Source: Psychroserpens jangbogonensis
Lineage (GTDB): Bacteria > Bacteroidota > Bacteroidia > Flavobacteriales > Flavobacteriaceae
Length of the DNA: 64,000 bases
Assembly: GCF_000797465.1 (NCBI RefSeq)
Contig: NZ_JSWG01000012.1
Coordinates: 294,233 to 358,232 of the forward strand
Reading direction: 5' to 3'
Numbering within the stretch: the stretch's first letter is position 1; each line of letters opens with the position of its first letter. The notes under the pieces are model-generated. The model saw only the letters and a list, made by a program, of their open reading frames with translations, did no database searches and had not been told where the DNA came from. Shown piece by piece: positions 55,196-63,269 of the stretch. Made by a program: the position numbers and the translations under genes.

Positions 55196-55224
55196 TTGAC
55201 TTATTAGAACTTCAAGTATATTTG
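55196..55224 (+). promoter_or_regulatory. Predicted integrase promoter
   Basis: TTG (55196-55198), 18 bp, TATATTTG (55217-55224), a perfect -7 box. Directly overlapping it is TTGCAATCGCA (55222-55232), which is repeated before the excisionase-like gene. Confidence 0.55.
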
Positions 55225-55296
55225 CAATCGCATACACTAACTAAAAAAACGTACAAATATCATATAAAACGTACAGAAAACGTTACATTTGCCTAA

Positions 55297-55421
55297 AGTC
55301 TAACTAGTCTAATATGTGATCTAAACAAAAGTCTAACTAGTTATATCTTGATAAACAACTACAAGTGCTTGTATTATAGATAGTTATATTTTATTGACTA
55401 AAAAAAAGTCTAACAGTCTAA
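55297..55421. repeat. Five AGTCTAA heptamers upstream of the integrase
   Basis: Copies start at 55297, 55306, 55330, 55407 and 55415. Two pairs are spaced 9 and 8 bp apart and one copy stands alone. All are on the + strand. They are candidate arm-type sites for integrase or binding sites for the excisionase/HTH protein. Confidence 0.7.
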
Positions 55422-55452
55422 TCAAATACACACCTAGATAAAAGAATCATTT

Positions 55453-56778
55453 ATGGCAACCATAACTTTTCAATACATTTCTTCAAAGGATTACGCTCCT
55501 ATATACATAAGACTAGAACATAAAGGAAAAAGATACAATGCTCCAACTAAAGAATTTATTGATAAGTCTTGGTTTAAAAAACACTTTAAAGAATACCTAA
55601 AACTTACAGATAAACAACTAGAGCGCAAAAGTGGAACTGACTTTGAAGAAAGCTATTCATTATATAAAGATTATTTAAGTAAGCTGCAACCATTAAGAAA
55701 GTATGTTCTAACTGAAATTGTAAAAACTCCAGATGATGAATACTCTGTGTCCTTATTAAAGAACCTTATTAGTACATATTATAATAGTGGTGAAGTAAGT
55801 CCTGAAAGATTAAACTTAACTCATTGGATCGACCACAAATATGATAACCATAGTGAGTTTAAAAACAGCAAAGGTGGTTATGGTTTGTCTGAAAACACTT
55901 TAAAGAATATTAAGACATTTTTAAACAATATTCAATTTTATGAAGATGAAGAACTTGGTCGTAAAATGAAGTTAAGCGATCTAACACAAGATGGTATTAA
56001 TAATTTTAATGCTTTCTTAATTGATTGGTCACACCGTGGAATTTACAAAAAGAATATAATATCTGATGTTCTATTGTTTGGTAGAGTGGCAAGAACTAAA
56101 GGCAAAATGTCTTTACCTAATAATTTTGATGCTATTGAAATACCTTCTGAAGCCAATCCTGATTCTGATGAAGATGTAATATATCTAAACAAAGAAGAAC
56201 TAGATGATATTGAAAAATTGGAACTAGATAAACCGTATTTAATAAATGCTAGAAAATGGTTGCTGTTAGGATGCTATACTGGTCAGCGTGGCGGTGATTT
56301 AATTAATAAAGTATTGCCTAATGTAAAAGACGATGGTACGATACGATTTGCACAAGGCAAAACAACGACAAAAGTTATTATACCAATTCATCCAAAGGTT
56401 AAGGAAATACTAATCAATCCTCCTCATAAAATATCAACTCAAAAATGTTCTGATTACTTTAAGGAAATATGCATAAAAGCAGAAATTAACAAGCCTACCA
56501 TAGATTACAAAAGAGAATTACTTAAAGAAAAAAAGACTAGAAATGGCGACATAAAAAAGGTATATCGTGCAGTTCTTAAAGAAAGACCTAAGTCTTCATA
56601 CATAGCAACTCACACTTGCAGAAGAACATTCTGTATGATGTATTACGGTGGCGAAATGACTAATGCAGAAATAATGAGAGTAACTGGTCATAAAAAAGAA
56701 GCCACATTTTTAGCATATATCAACAAAACCGATGATACACACATTGAGAAATGGAAGAAACACATGGAAAATGAATAG
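55453..56778 (+). CDS. Tyrosine recombinase / phage-type integrase
   Basis: A 441-residue integrase of the Bacteroidota mobile-element group. An N-terminal arm-binding-like beta domain (ITFQYISSKDYAPIYIRLEHKGKRYN) leads to a SAM-like core-binding domain (about 120-230) and the catalytic domain. Catalytic residues are visible: Arg279 in YTGQRGGDL, His387 and Arg390 in HTCRR, His413 in TGHKKEAT and the nucleophile Tyr422 in FLAYI. It inserts and excises the element, presumably at the tRNA-like sequence near 55118. Its leader is unusually long and full of short repeats. Confidence 0.94.
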   Translation: MATITFQYISSKDYAPIYIRLEHKGKRYNAPTKEFIDKSWFKKHFKEYLKLTDKQLERKSGTDFEESYSLYKDYLSKLQPLRKYVLTEIVKTPDDEYSVSLLKNLISTYYNSGEVSPERLNLTHWIDHKYDNHSEFKNSKGGYGLSENTLKNIKTFLNNIQFYEDEELGRKMKLSDLTQDGINNFNAFLIDWSHRGIYKKNIISDVLLFGRVARTKGKMSLPNNFDAIEIPSEANPDSDEDVIYLNKEELDDIEKLELDKPYLINARKWLLLGCYTGQRGGDLINKVLPNVKDDGTIRFAQGKTTTKVIIPIHPKVKEILINPPHKISTQKCSDYFKEICIKAEINKPTIDYKRELLKEKKTRNGDIKKVYRAVLKERPKSSYIATHTCRRTFCMMYYGGEMTNAEIMRVTGHKKEATFLAYINKTDDTHIEKWKKHMENE

Positions 56779-57143
56779 AAAAGCTAGGGAATAATTGTTT
56801 GGTAAAAAAGCCTATTTAATAAGAATTTTCTTATGATTTAATTAATATTATATTTATAAACAATTGATTTAAAGAGTTTTAAAATTACCCTTAACATATC
56901 TTTAACTTTTTTGAGAATTCAATAATGTTAAAAACTTGTTGGAAACCTTTGGAAAAAAAAAGTAAAAAATTATAGCAAAAATATATCTTGCAATCGCAGT
57001 AAATATGCAAACGAAAAAAGAGCCACCTAATAGGCAACTCCTTTTAATTGTATTAAAAATTTCGACGTTCAAAATACAATTACAAATATAGGAATTTACG
57101 ATTAGGTAATCTTTTAAATTATTAAAATTTAAATAAATTACAA
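56779..57143. other. Intergenic region before the excisionase-like gene (365 bp)
   Basis: Very AT-rich. It holds the TATATCTTGCAATCGCA box (56982-56998) shared with the integrase promoter and a wobble-containing hairpin GAGCCACC / GGCAACTC (57020-57040). No gene was recognised. Confidence 0.6.
57014..57040. promoter_or_regulatory. Leader hairpin before the excisionase-like gene
   Basis: On the minus strand this is an 8-bp stem with three G-U pairs followed by six T, terminator-like but with no minus-strand gene to serve. On the + strand it may act as a leader structure or attenuator. Confidence 0.3.
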
Positions 57144-57425
57144 ATGACACAAATTCAATTAGTAGCAATTTCTCCTGAAGAACTTGCTCAAATGATTACC
57201 AACAAAGTTGAAGCAATATTTTCAACATCACTCAAAAACCACAAACCACAAGAAGCACAATCCGAGTATTTAACTCCAGGCGAAACAGCAGACCTTTTAA
57301 AAGTCAATAAGGCAACTTTATGGCGTTACGTTAAACGTGGTAAACTCACTAAATACGAGTTTGAAAACAAAGTCTATTACAAACGATCTGAAATTGAAAA
57401 CGGTTTCACTAAATCAGGTAAGTAA
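57144..57425 (+). CDS. Excisionase-like helix-turn-helix protein
   Basis: A 93-residue protein. The C-terminal half is a MerR/excisionase-type winged HTH (YLTPGETADLLKVNKATLWRYVKRGKLTKYEFENKVYYKRSEIE), and the N-terminal 45 residues form a helix-rich extension. Such proteins act as recombination directionality factors and regulators in Bacteroidota mobile elements. The stop overlaps the ATG of the ATPase by one base (TAATG), so the two are translationally coupled. Confidence 0.87.
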   Translation: MTQIQLVAISPEELAQMITNKVEAIFSTSLKNHKPQEAQSEYLTPGETADLLKVNKATLWRYVKRGKLTKYEFENKVYYKRSEIENGFTKSGK

Positions 57426-58573
57426 TGGCTAATCTTGAGGAACTCAATAGACCAGAAAAAAAGTCACCATATCAAGCAGAGCTTTATAGCGACTTACAGA
57501 AAAGAAATATTGAACCACCAACTAAAATAATTGGCGACCTAATATACAAAAATGAGGTTTCACTATTGTTTGGCTATAAAGGTTTAGGGAAGTCAATTTT
57601 CACTTGGCAAATAGGCTTGGCAGTTGCTAAAGGAGAAAGCCTAGATTTAGGAAATGGCACTTATTTTCAGAACGACTGCGAACCTATGACGGTAATGTAT
57701 TTTGATTATGAATTGAAAGATACTCAAGTCAAGAACCGCTTAGGAACTTTAAACGTACCTGACAATTTAATCAGAATAACATTAGCTAGAGGTTCTGATG
57801 CTGGAAGTAGTCCTAAAGAAGTCTTTGATAATATTAAGAAAGTAGCAAAAGAATACAATGCTAAATTTATAATAATTGATAATATTTCTAAAATAAATGA
57901 CATTGATGAAACCAATGGTTTACAGATTAAGCAGTTTTTAAGTCCGCTAATGGATTTGGCTAAATATGACGGCTATACTGTTTTAGTTATAGGTCACACT
58001 ACACAAGTTGGTGGAGATATGCTTCCACTTCAAGACAAACATTTATTTGGTTCTTCTAAAATTCCAAATGAAGTAGATGCTTTGATTGGAATAGGTAGAG
58101 TAAATAATGACGATACTAAGGAATTCTATATTAAGCAATTAAAGACAAGAATTTCAGAAGAAGTTTATGGTGCAAATAATGTTATTAAAACACGTATTGA
58201 ACTTAATAAACATGAAGTTCCTATGTATGTTTCTGATGGTTTTTCTAAAGAATATGATTTGCTTAGTGGTACAAGTTTAGATACTGAAAGAGCACCTTTA
58301 AGAGAATTTTACACCTTATGTAGTTTGTACTATAGAAGCAGAGCAAAAGCATACGAGGTATTAAAAGAATTTGGACATGAAGTATCAAGAGGAACTGTTT
58401 ATAATAATTATGATGCATTTAAAGGTGTTGATCCCACAAGGCTTAAAGAACTTGAAAAACTAGATGCAGACACTTTGAAAGAAATGGTTGAATCTAAAAG
58501 CCCTTATTCTAGTGAGTGCTTACCAAACCGTGAAGGTCACAATCCAGTTGATAATAATTCAATACCGTTTTAA
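57425..58573 (+). CDS. RepA-like AAA ATPase (AAA_25)
   Basis: A 382-residue protein with Walker A GYKGLGKS (Gly50-Ser57), Walker B KFIIIDN (Asp152) and a DnaB/RepA-like core up to about residue 265 (IGHTTQVGGDMLPLQDKHLFGSSKIPNEVDALIGI). A C-terminal HTH-like segment follows (YYRSRAKAYEVLKEFGHEVSRGTVYNNYDAF). Proteins of this type act as replication helicases of small plasmids and integrative elements. It is coupled to the HTH gene upstream and followed after 2 bp by the primase-like gene, forming a probable replication module. Confidence 0.85.
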   Translation: MANLEELNRPEKKSPYQAELYSDLQKRNIEPPTKIIGDLIYKNEVSLLFGYKGLGKSIFTWQIGLAVAKGESLDLGNGTYFQNDCEPMTVMYFDYELKDTQVKNRLGTLNVPDNLIRITLARGSDAGSSPKEVFDNIKKVAKEYNAKFIIIDNISKINDIDETNGLQIKQFLSPLMDLAKYDGYTVLVIGHTTQVGGDMLPLQDKHLFGSSKIPNEVDALIGIGRVNNDDTKEFYIKQLKTRISEEVYGANNVIKTRIELNKHEVPMYVSDGFSKEYDLLSGTSLDTERAPLREFYTLCSLYYRSRAKAYEVLKEFGHEVSRGTVYNNYDAFKGVDPTRLKELEKLDADTLKEMVESKSPYSSECLPNREGHNPVDNNSIPF

Positions 58574-58575
58574 TT

Positions 58576-59397
58576 TTGGCAGATTACTATTGGAAATTAC
58601 AGAGATACAAGGGACAAAACACAAGATTTAGATGTCCAGAATGTAGAGGCGGAAAACAGTACACCAGATTCGTTAATTCTTCAGGACAATATGCTCCTTA
58701 TGAATATGGCAAATGTAACAGAGTAGAAAAATGTGGCTATTTCAATTATCCAAAAAAGAACGGACACGATACTCGAATTAGTGGTTTATCATTAAGCACA
58801 ATTAAGATGAAAAGAGAACCGCAGTCTTTTATTGATTGGAACGAATACAAGTACGATCTAAACACAGATAACGACTTATTTCAATACATATTCAACAAGA
58901 CTAAAGCAAGTAAAGAAAGCATCTTAAAAGCGTTTAAAATGTATCGTATAGGAACAGACAAAAACCGTTTAATCTTTCCTTTTATTGACAAAGACAATAG
59001 GCTAACTTATGTTAAATCAATATACTATTTGAATGGTCATAGAACTAATAACATCTATACACCATTTAAGGCTAAAGATGGTCGTTTTAAACAATGTTTG
59101 TTTGGTTTGCATCTACTGGAGCACAATAAGGTTATTAATGTTGTAGAAAGCGAAAAAACCGCATTGATAATGTCAATTATTGCACCTCAATATATTTGGA
59201 TGGCTACTGGTGGTTTGAACTTCTATAACAAGATAAAGGTGCTTGGTAATGCGACGATATTTGCAGATAAAGGAAAGGCGTTTAATTACTGGGCATCAAA
59301 ATTAGATTTAAGTAAGTATTATATGCACACAGTTCTTGAAGTCACAGACTTACCAGAAGGAAGTGATTTAGCAGATTATTATTTAAACAAAATATAA
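58576..59397 (+). CDS. DUF6371-type zinc-binding/Toprim-like primase protein
   Basis: A 273-residue protein starting at TTG 58576, which begins 2 bp after the upstream stop. An N-terminal zinc-binding region has C20, C23, C47 and C53 (FRCPECRGGKQY; GKCNRVEKCGYFNYP), the arrangement of DUF6371 proteins of Bacteroidota elements. The C-terminal half resembles a Toprim-type fold (VVESEKTALIMSII; GNATIFADKGKAFNYW; LPEGSDLADYYL). Together with the ATPase it would prime and unwind the element's DNA. No primase catalytic triad could be verified by eye. Confidence 0.78.
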   Translation: MADYYWKLQRYKGQNTRFRCPECRGGKQYTRFVNSSGQYAPYEYGKCNRVEKCGYFNYPKKNGHDTRISGLSLSTIKMKREPQSFIDWNEYKYDLNTDNDLFQYIFNKTKASKESILKAFKMYRIGTDKNRLIFPFIDKDNRLTYVKSIYYLNGHRTNNIYTPFKAKDGRFKQCLFGLHLLEHNKVINVVESEKTALIMSIIAPQYIWMATGGLNFYNKIKVLGNATIFADKGKAFNYWASKLDLSKYYMHTVLEVTDLPEGSDLADYYLNKI

Positions 59398-59398
59398 A

Positions 59399-60055
59399 AT
59401 GAAAAAAGAAAAAAGTTTACAAAAGGTTACAGATATTGATAAAATAAATACTTTAAAAGATATAAAAGGATTTGTGAAAGCCAACCCTGAAAGAGCCCTA
59501 GAAGTAATAGATAAATTACAAGATTTATTGAATGAAAGTTATAATGAAAAACTTGGACTAGATTATCAAATAGTTGAGTTAATAGCGAAATGCTATACGC
59601 TTGCGAATGAAAAAGAACATGCTGACTTTGTTAGAAATTTAACGTATGAAAATAATCATACAACCATAGGTATTTGTATTCATAATCATATTTGTGAGAA
59701 TAGATGTTTTCCTTCGATTATGACAATAAAACATGAAACAGGTTTATCAAGACAGACTGTTTACAGGCATATTAAAAACGGTTTTTCTGATAATTTTAAT
59801 AGTTTGGTAAAAGGTAAAGTTGAATACATGATACCAAAAGCATTAGAAAAATTATATTATATCGGTATTCAAGACAATAACGCCACAGCCTTAAAACATT
59901 TTATAGAATTGTCTGGTGCAACTAAAACTATGCAAGTAAATAACTTTATTCAAATCAATAATTTAAAATTAACCAAAGAGGATTTTAATAAATTACCTCA
60001 TCAAGACATTTTAGAGATTGAGAGTATCTTATCAAAAACATTGATAAACCAGTAG
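59399..60055 (+). CDS. Helix-turn-helix protein of the mobile element
   Basis: A 218-residue, lysine-rich cytosolic protein. A central HTH is visible (SIMTIKHETGLSRQTVYRHIKNGFSDNF, about 103-130), flanked by helical regions. The family was not recognised. It begins 1 bp after the primase-like stop and is the last gene of the element's plus-strand replication/regulation operon. It could regulate that operon or take part in replication initiation. Confidence 0.75.
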   Translation: MKKEKSLQKVTDIDKINTLKDIKGFVKANPERALEVIDKLQDLLNESYNEKLGLDYQIVELIAKCYTLANEKEHADFVRNLTYENNHTTIGICIHNHICENRCFPSIMTIKHETGLSRQTVYRHIKNGFSDNFNSLVKGKVEYMIPKALEKLYYIGIQDNNATALKHFIELSGATKTMQVNNFIQINNLKLTKEDFNKLPHQDILEIESILSKTLINQ

Positions 60056-60133
60056 AATTAAATGATAAAGATATTATTAATTCTTGATGTAAACAGTCTT
60101 TATTGGTAAGGTTTTAATGCATTTTTAACTACG

Positions 60134-60910
60134 TTAGAGCACTTCAACCTCTGAAACCTCAATAGAATTACTTGCCTTTGTTATTAATTCTTTAACCTCA
60201 TTAATAACTTTAATTCTGTGTAATCTTTTTTGTTCAATTCGTACCCTTTTATTATAAGAATTAATAAAAATCATTCCAAAAATTCCACCAACTACAAGAA
60301 GAGAACCCATAATAATTAAAGTGGTGGTTTTTGAGAGTTCATAAACATTCAATTTTAAATTTATTATCATCAAGATGAAAAGAAATAGTGATATAACGAT
60401 TACTGCTCTACCTTTGAATAGTGAAGATTTACTTATTTCATTTTCTATCAATGGTAATCGCTCAAAGTTTTCGTCTAACGATTTCATAAAGGCATTCATT
60501 GAAATTATCTTCTCTAATACCATTTGAGATTTATCTTTTGCATCTAACTCTAGTAAAGCTTTTGATATTTCATCTAGTTTGAAAAGAGCACGATAATATT
60601 GTTGGATTAAATATGAAGTTTCATAAAGATCTAAATCACCATCATCTTTAGCTTCGTTTACCAAATTAAAAAAAGCATTATAAATGTTTTGAGCTGAATT
60701 AAAAGTGGCAACTTTACCTCTTATTATAAACGTTGATATTAATTTATCTAATAGATTTTCATAGTTTCTACCGCCAGAGCCAGCTCCTAAAGTTTCGCCA
60801 ACCCTCCTATATGGAGTAGAATGAGCATCCCCTAATATTTGATTACTAATCGCTTTACCGTAATTTCTTCCGATTTCTCTAACAATTGCTTTTGTAAAAT
60901 CTTCGACCAT
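60134..60910 (-). CDS. Two-TM protein of unknown function (element cargo)
   Basis: A 258-residue protein. A long soluble N-terminal region (1-165) has a Gly-rich turn (GETLGAGSGGRNYENLLDKL) and helical segments. Two TM helices lie at about 168-190 and 200-220, and a basic C-terminal tail (RVRIEQKRLHRIKVINEVKELITKASNS) follows. The architecture of a helical sensor plus a TM hairpin is seen in many membrane-acting effectors, but no family could be assigned. It is the first of several minus-strand genes, convergent with the replication operon. Confidence 0.7.
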   Translation of the reverse strand: MVEDFTKAIVREIGRNYGKAISNQILGDAHSTPYRRVGETLGAGSGGRNYENLLDKLISTFIIRGKVATFNSAQNIYNAFFNLVNEAKDDGDLDLYETSYLIQQYYRALFKLDEISKALLELDAKDKSQMVLEKIISMNAFMKSLDENFERLPLIENEISKSSLFKGRAVIVISLFLFILMIINLKLNVYELSKTTTLIIMGSLLVVGGIFGMIFINSYNKRVRIEQKRLHRIKVINEVKELITKASNSIEVSEVEVL

Positions 60911-60944
60911 TATTATTAAGTAGTTTTAATTAATTAAATCAATT

Positions 60945-61337
60945 TTAGTAGATACGAATAACCATTCTTTTATTTTCTTCAAATGACCATTGTACTTGCC
61001 ACGTTCTACCGTCTATTTGGTCTAGCAGTACGAAATTATACATATTTGTGGTTGGATAAAGAAAAAATCTTCCATTCTTTTCATCTTCTTTTGATGTTAG
61101 AGTTGTTAAAGATAAAGGATATTCAAACTGACTACTTTTAAGACTCCATTGAACTTGCCACATTTGCCCATTTCGTGTATTTAATTTGATGAAATTAAAT
61201 TTGTTGTTTGTGGAAAAGAGTCGAAACACAACTGCACTATCTGTAGAAATATTTTGAATAGGTGGCTGTGATGTGCTTTGAGCAAAAGAAATTGTCGCAA
61301 ATAGCACAAAAATCAATGTGATTATTTTTGCTTTCAT
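60945..61337 (-). CDS. Secreted protein with two internal repeats ending in WQVQWS
   Basis: A 130-residue protein with a signal peptide (1-19, ending ISFAQ). The mature part contains two related segments of about 27 residues: RLFSTNNKFNFIKLNTRNGQ-MWQVQWS (about 39-65) and FFLYPTTNMYNFVLLDQIDG-RTWQVQWS (about 92-119). The repeat suggests a small beta-sheet domain built by duplication. The function is unknown. It is separated from the two-TM gene by 34 bp and from the next by 279 bp of featureless AT-rich DNA. Confidence 0.72.
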   Translation of the reverse strand: MKAKIITLIFVLFATISFAQSTSQPPIQNISTDSAVVFRLFSTNNKFNFIKLNTRNGQMWQVQWSLKSSQFEYPLSLTTLTSKEDEKNGRFFLYPTTNMYNFVLLDQIDGRTWQVQWSFEENKRMVIRIY

Positions 61338-61616
61338 AATAATTATACTTGTGGTTTTCTTTAAAATACTAAGCTAAGTCTATAACTACAAGTATTTTAT
61401 GACAAATATCAGTCAACAAACAATACTATAAATAATTCTAAGTGATGTGTTACGGAATTATAGTAGTGACAAACACTAGAAATTATAATCACACTTTCAA
61501 TAGTTGATTTGTATTGAACTCAATCTTTTTCAATTACTTAATCTTTATTAATTCAGTTAACTGATTTAAACTGATAATCATTAATGATGTTTTTTGATTA
61601 ATCAATTTTTTTTCAA

Positions 61617-61862
61617 TTATAAACGACCTAAACCAAATAGAAATATAAGAATACCTAAAACAAGAGGTATAACAATCAACCACCACACTAAAACCGATGT
61701 GTTAGAACGTATTTTTTCTAGTTTATCTAGTTTCTCTAACTGTAATTGATTAGCAAATAACAATTCTTTCAAAGTTTGTGAATCGTCGTAATCATTATAA
61801 GTCTGCATAAACTTAATTCTTTTTGGGGTCATTTTTACTTCGTGCTTTTTTTGTTTATCCAT
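61617..61862 (-). CDS. Small single-TM protein of unknown function
   Basis: An 81-residue protein with a basic N-terminus (MDKQKKHEVKMTPKRIKFMQ), a helical stretch, a predicted coiled-coil region (QLQLEKLDKLEKIRS) and a C-terminal TM helix (about 56-77: VLVWWLIVIPLVLGILIFLFG). It is a tail-anchored type topology. No family was recognised; a phage- or element-encoded membrane accessory protein is possible. Confidence 0.55.
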   Translation of the reverse strand: MDKQKKHEVKMTPKRIKFMQTYNDYDDSQTLKELLFANQLQLEKLDKLEKIRSNTSVLVWWLIVIPLVLGILIFLFGLGRL

Positions 61863-61906
61863 ATTCTATTTTTCTATAAGTTTTCTATATTTAGTATTTT
61901 TAAGCT

Positions 61907-62002
61907 ATGCGACTATTTAAAAACAAGGATAACAATAACGGCAGATATGAACTTGCACTAGTAGCAGTTGTTATCATACTAGAACTTCTTACTTTATTGT
62001 AA
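61907..62002 (+). CDS. Possible 31-aa single-TM peptide
   Basis: ATG at 61907 begins a 31-codon frame with a basic N-terminus (MRLFKNKDNNNGR) and one hydrophobic helix (YELALVAVVIILELLTLL). The composition is that of a small membrane protein. It lies divergent from the 81-aa gene and next to an attC-like end. At this length it may be a chance ORF. Confidence 0.35.
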   Translation: MRLFKNKDNNNGRYELALVAVVIILELLTLL

Positions 62003-62029
62003 TTAGAAAGTGGCATGCAAGTCGGCGAT

Positions 62030-62058
62030 TACTAGCAATTGATTATACACGTTGTTAG
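62030..62058. repeat. attC-like end (site A), downstream of the lipoprotein gene
   Basis: On the minus strand GCCTAAC (62053-62059 region) matches the RYYYAAC integron core, followed by AACGTGTATAATCAATTGC. The GTATAA segment is shared with site B at 62864-63000. The partner end of this palindrome was not located. Confidence 0.45.
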
Positions 62059-62067
62059 GCACAGTTT

Positions 62068-62847
62068 TTATTCTTCTAAGTCTAAAGATTCTAGTTCATC
62101 TATCGCTTCATCCATAGTGCTTTTTAAGCGATCCTTTAAATCCGATTCCAATATTGGCGAATCGCTAAATTTGATATCATATTTTGAACTATCATCTTGT
62201 TTTGGAATAAAGAACACATAATATTTGCTTTCAGTAAAATTTCCGAAACCATTTTTTGCTTCAACATTAAGAGATACTAGAGTATTATTAGTTTCAACAT
62301 ATTGACTATTTTCATTAAATTCACTTTGTTTATGAATATATGCTTTATTGAATTTTGCAGAGCTTGGATTCTTAAGTTTGTCTTTAACCTCTTGAATAGC
62401 TCTTTCATAAAAGTATCCTACTTCCTTAATAGTATATTCACACTCATATAAAATTCCTTTTTCCGCAAAGTTTTGAGAAATCTCTATTTCTTTTTGAATT
62501 TTAGCAATCTCTGATTTTGGCAAATCAATTCTCTCGAATATTAATTTTTTATTTGTTTGAGTCAATTCAATTTTCTTACCTTTTGGCTTAAGCCAAACTG
62601 TGTCGGTCTTTAGTTCGTTAGTTTTATAAAGTCCATTTTTATTGTACTTAAACTCTTTGAAAATCCAACTACAAGTTTTTAAACTGTCCGAATTTATTGC
62701 AACAACTGTATCATTAATGAAAGTCACGTATAATTCTTTTTCGTTTTCAATTCCTTTATAAAACCTATTTTTTTCATTAAAATTAGAATTTGATTGACAA
62801 GAAATTATTAAAATTGTCAAAATAGATAGAATTATTGTTCTTTTCAT
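62068..62847 (-). CDS. Lipoprotein of unknown function carried between two attC-like sites
   Basis: A 259-residue protein with a signal peptide and lipobox LIISC (Cys17), so it is probably a membrane lipoprotein. The mature region contains mixed alpha/beta sequence (ELYVTFINDTVVAINSDSLKTCSWIFKEF; KDKLKNPSSAKFNKAYIHKQ) and an acidic C-terminus (DEAIDELESLDLEE). The KLKNPSSAKF segment is common in uncharacterised bacterial proteins. No named function can be given. It sits alone between site A and site B, as a one-gene cassette would. Confidence 0.72.
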   Translation of the reverse strand: MKRTIILSILTILIISCQSNSNFNEKNRFYKGIENEKELYVTFINDTVVAINSDSLKTCSWIFKEFKYNKNGLYKTNELKTDTVWLKPKGKKIELTQTNKKLIFERIDLPKSEIAKIQKEIEISQNFAEKGILYECEYTIKEVGYFYERAIQEVKDKLKNPSSAKFNKAYIHKQSEFNENSQYVETNNTLVSLNVEAKNGFGNFTESKYYVFFIPKQDDSSKYDIKFSDSPILESDLKDRLKSTMDEAIDELESLDLEE

Positions 62848-62863
62848 TGGTTGTGTTTAAATT

Positions 62864-63000
62864 GTGCCCAACGTGATTGTATAAGAATAGTGCGGTTTTG
62901 TGTGCGAGGATTTTCCGCAGGAAAATCAGATGTAGCAAACCCGCAACTACCTTTGTTAAAGCACTAAACCGCAATTATTTTTATACGGTGTTATGCGCTG
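62864..63000. repeat. Large imperfect palindrome with attC-like core sites (site B)
   Basis: About 137 bp. Outer arms GTATAAGAATAGTGCGGTT (62879-62897) and AACCGCAATTATTTTTATAC (62967-62986) are complementary with few mismatches. A perfect inner hairpin GATTTTCC-GCA-GGAAAATC lies at 62909-62927. On the minus strand it runs from GCATAAC to GTTGGGC, matching the RYYYAAC...GTTRRRY plan of integron attC sites (one mismatch in the first). No integron integrase gene is in the window. Confidence 0.6.
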
Positions 63001-63004
63001 GTTT

Positions 63005-63268
63005 TTATTCAATTGTTATTTTTATATCATAATTTTTGTCTGTAGAAGAATATTCAAACCAAAAACATTTGTATTCACTAATATTTTCTTTTATTGGATT
63101 TTTAGTATCTGTAATTACTATTTGTTTTATATTTCCATTAGCATTATGTAAGAATAATTTAAGCCCATTAATGTTTGATGTAAATGACTGAATTTTTAAC
63201 CAAGAAGATTGATTTTTAAAATATTCTCGTGTTGTTTGCTTTGAGGCAGTATCAATTACTATTGTCAT
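63005..63268 (-). CDS. Small protein of unknown function
   Basis: An 87-residue protein without signal peptide or TM segment and beta-rich in appearance (LKIQSFTSNINGLKLFLHNANGNIKQIVITDTKN; KCFWFEYSSTDKNYDIKITIE). It begins 1 bp after the stop of the upstream 193-aa gene, so the two form an operon and probably act together. No family was recognised. Confidence 0.6.
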   Translation of the reverse strand: MTIVIDTASKQTTREYFKNQSSWLKIQSFTSNINGLKLFLHNANGNIKQIVITDTKNPIKENISEYKCFWFEYSSTDKNYDIKITIE

Positions 63269-63269
63269 A

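Larger units (their letters stand above)
55135..55452. other. Repeat-rich leader of the integrase (318 bp)
   Basis: No ORF. It contains a promoter (55196-55224), two AAACGTACA repeats exactly 20 bp apart (55247-55255, 55267-55275) and five AGTCTAA heptamers (55297-55421). These look like integrase arm-type or regulator-binding sites. Confidence 0.65.

Noticed and set aside
55118..55200. Complete tRNA on the minus strand
   Set aside because: Only the acceptor tip fits; no D-arm, anticodon arm or T-loop consensus can be found to the right.
55135..55452. CRISPR-like array in the integrase leader
   Set aside because: The heptamers are too short and irregularly spaced, and there are no cas genes.
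61338..61616. Hidden gene or RNA in the 279-bp gap
   Set aside because: Only AT-rich sequence with scattered short inverted repeats; no frame, hairpin-T-tract or promoter of convincing quality.
62783..62974. 63-codon minus-strand frame
   Set aside because: It runs through the attC-like palindrome and into the signal peptide of the lipoprotein gene in another frame; composition suggests a chance ORF.
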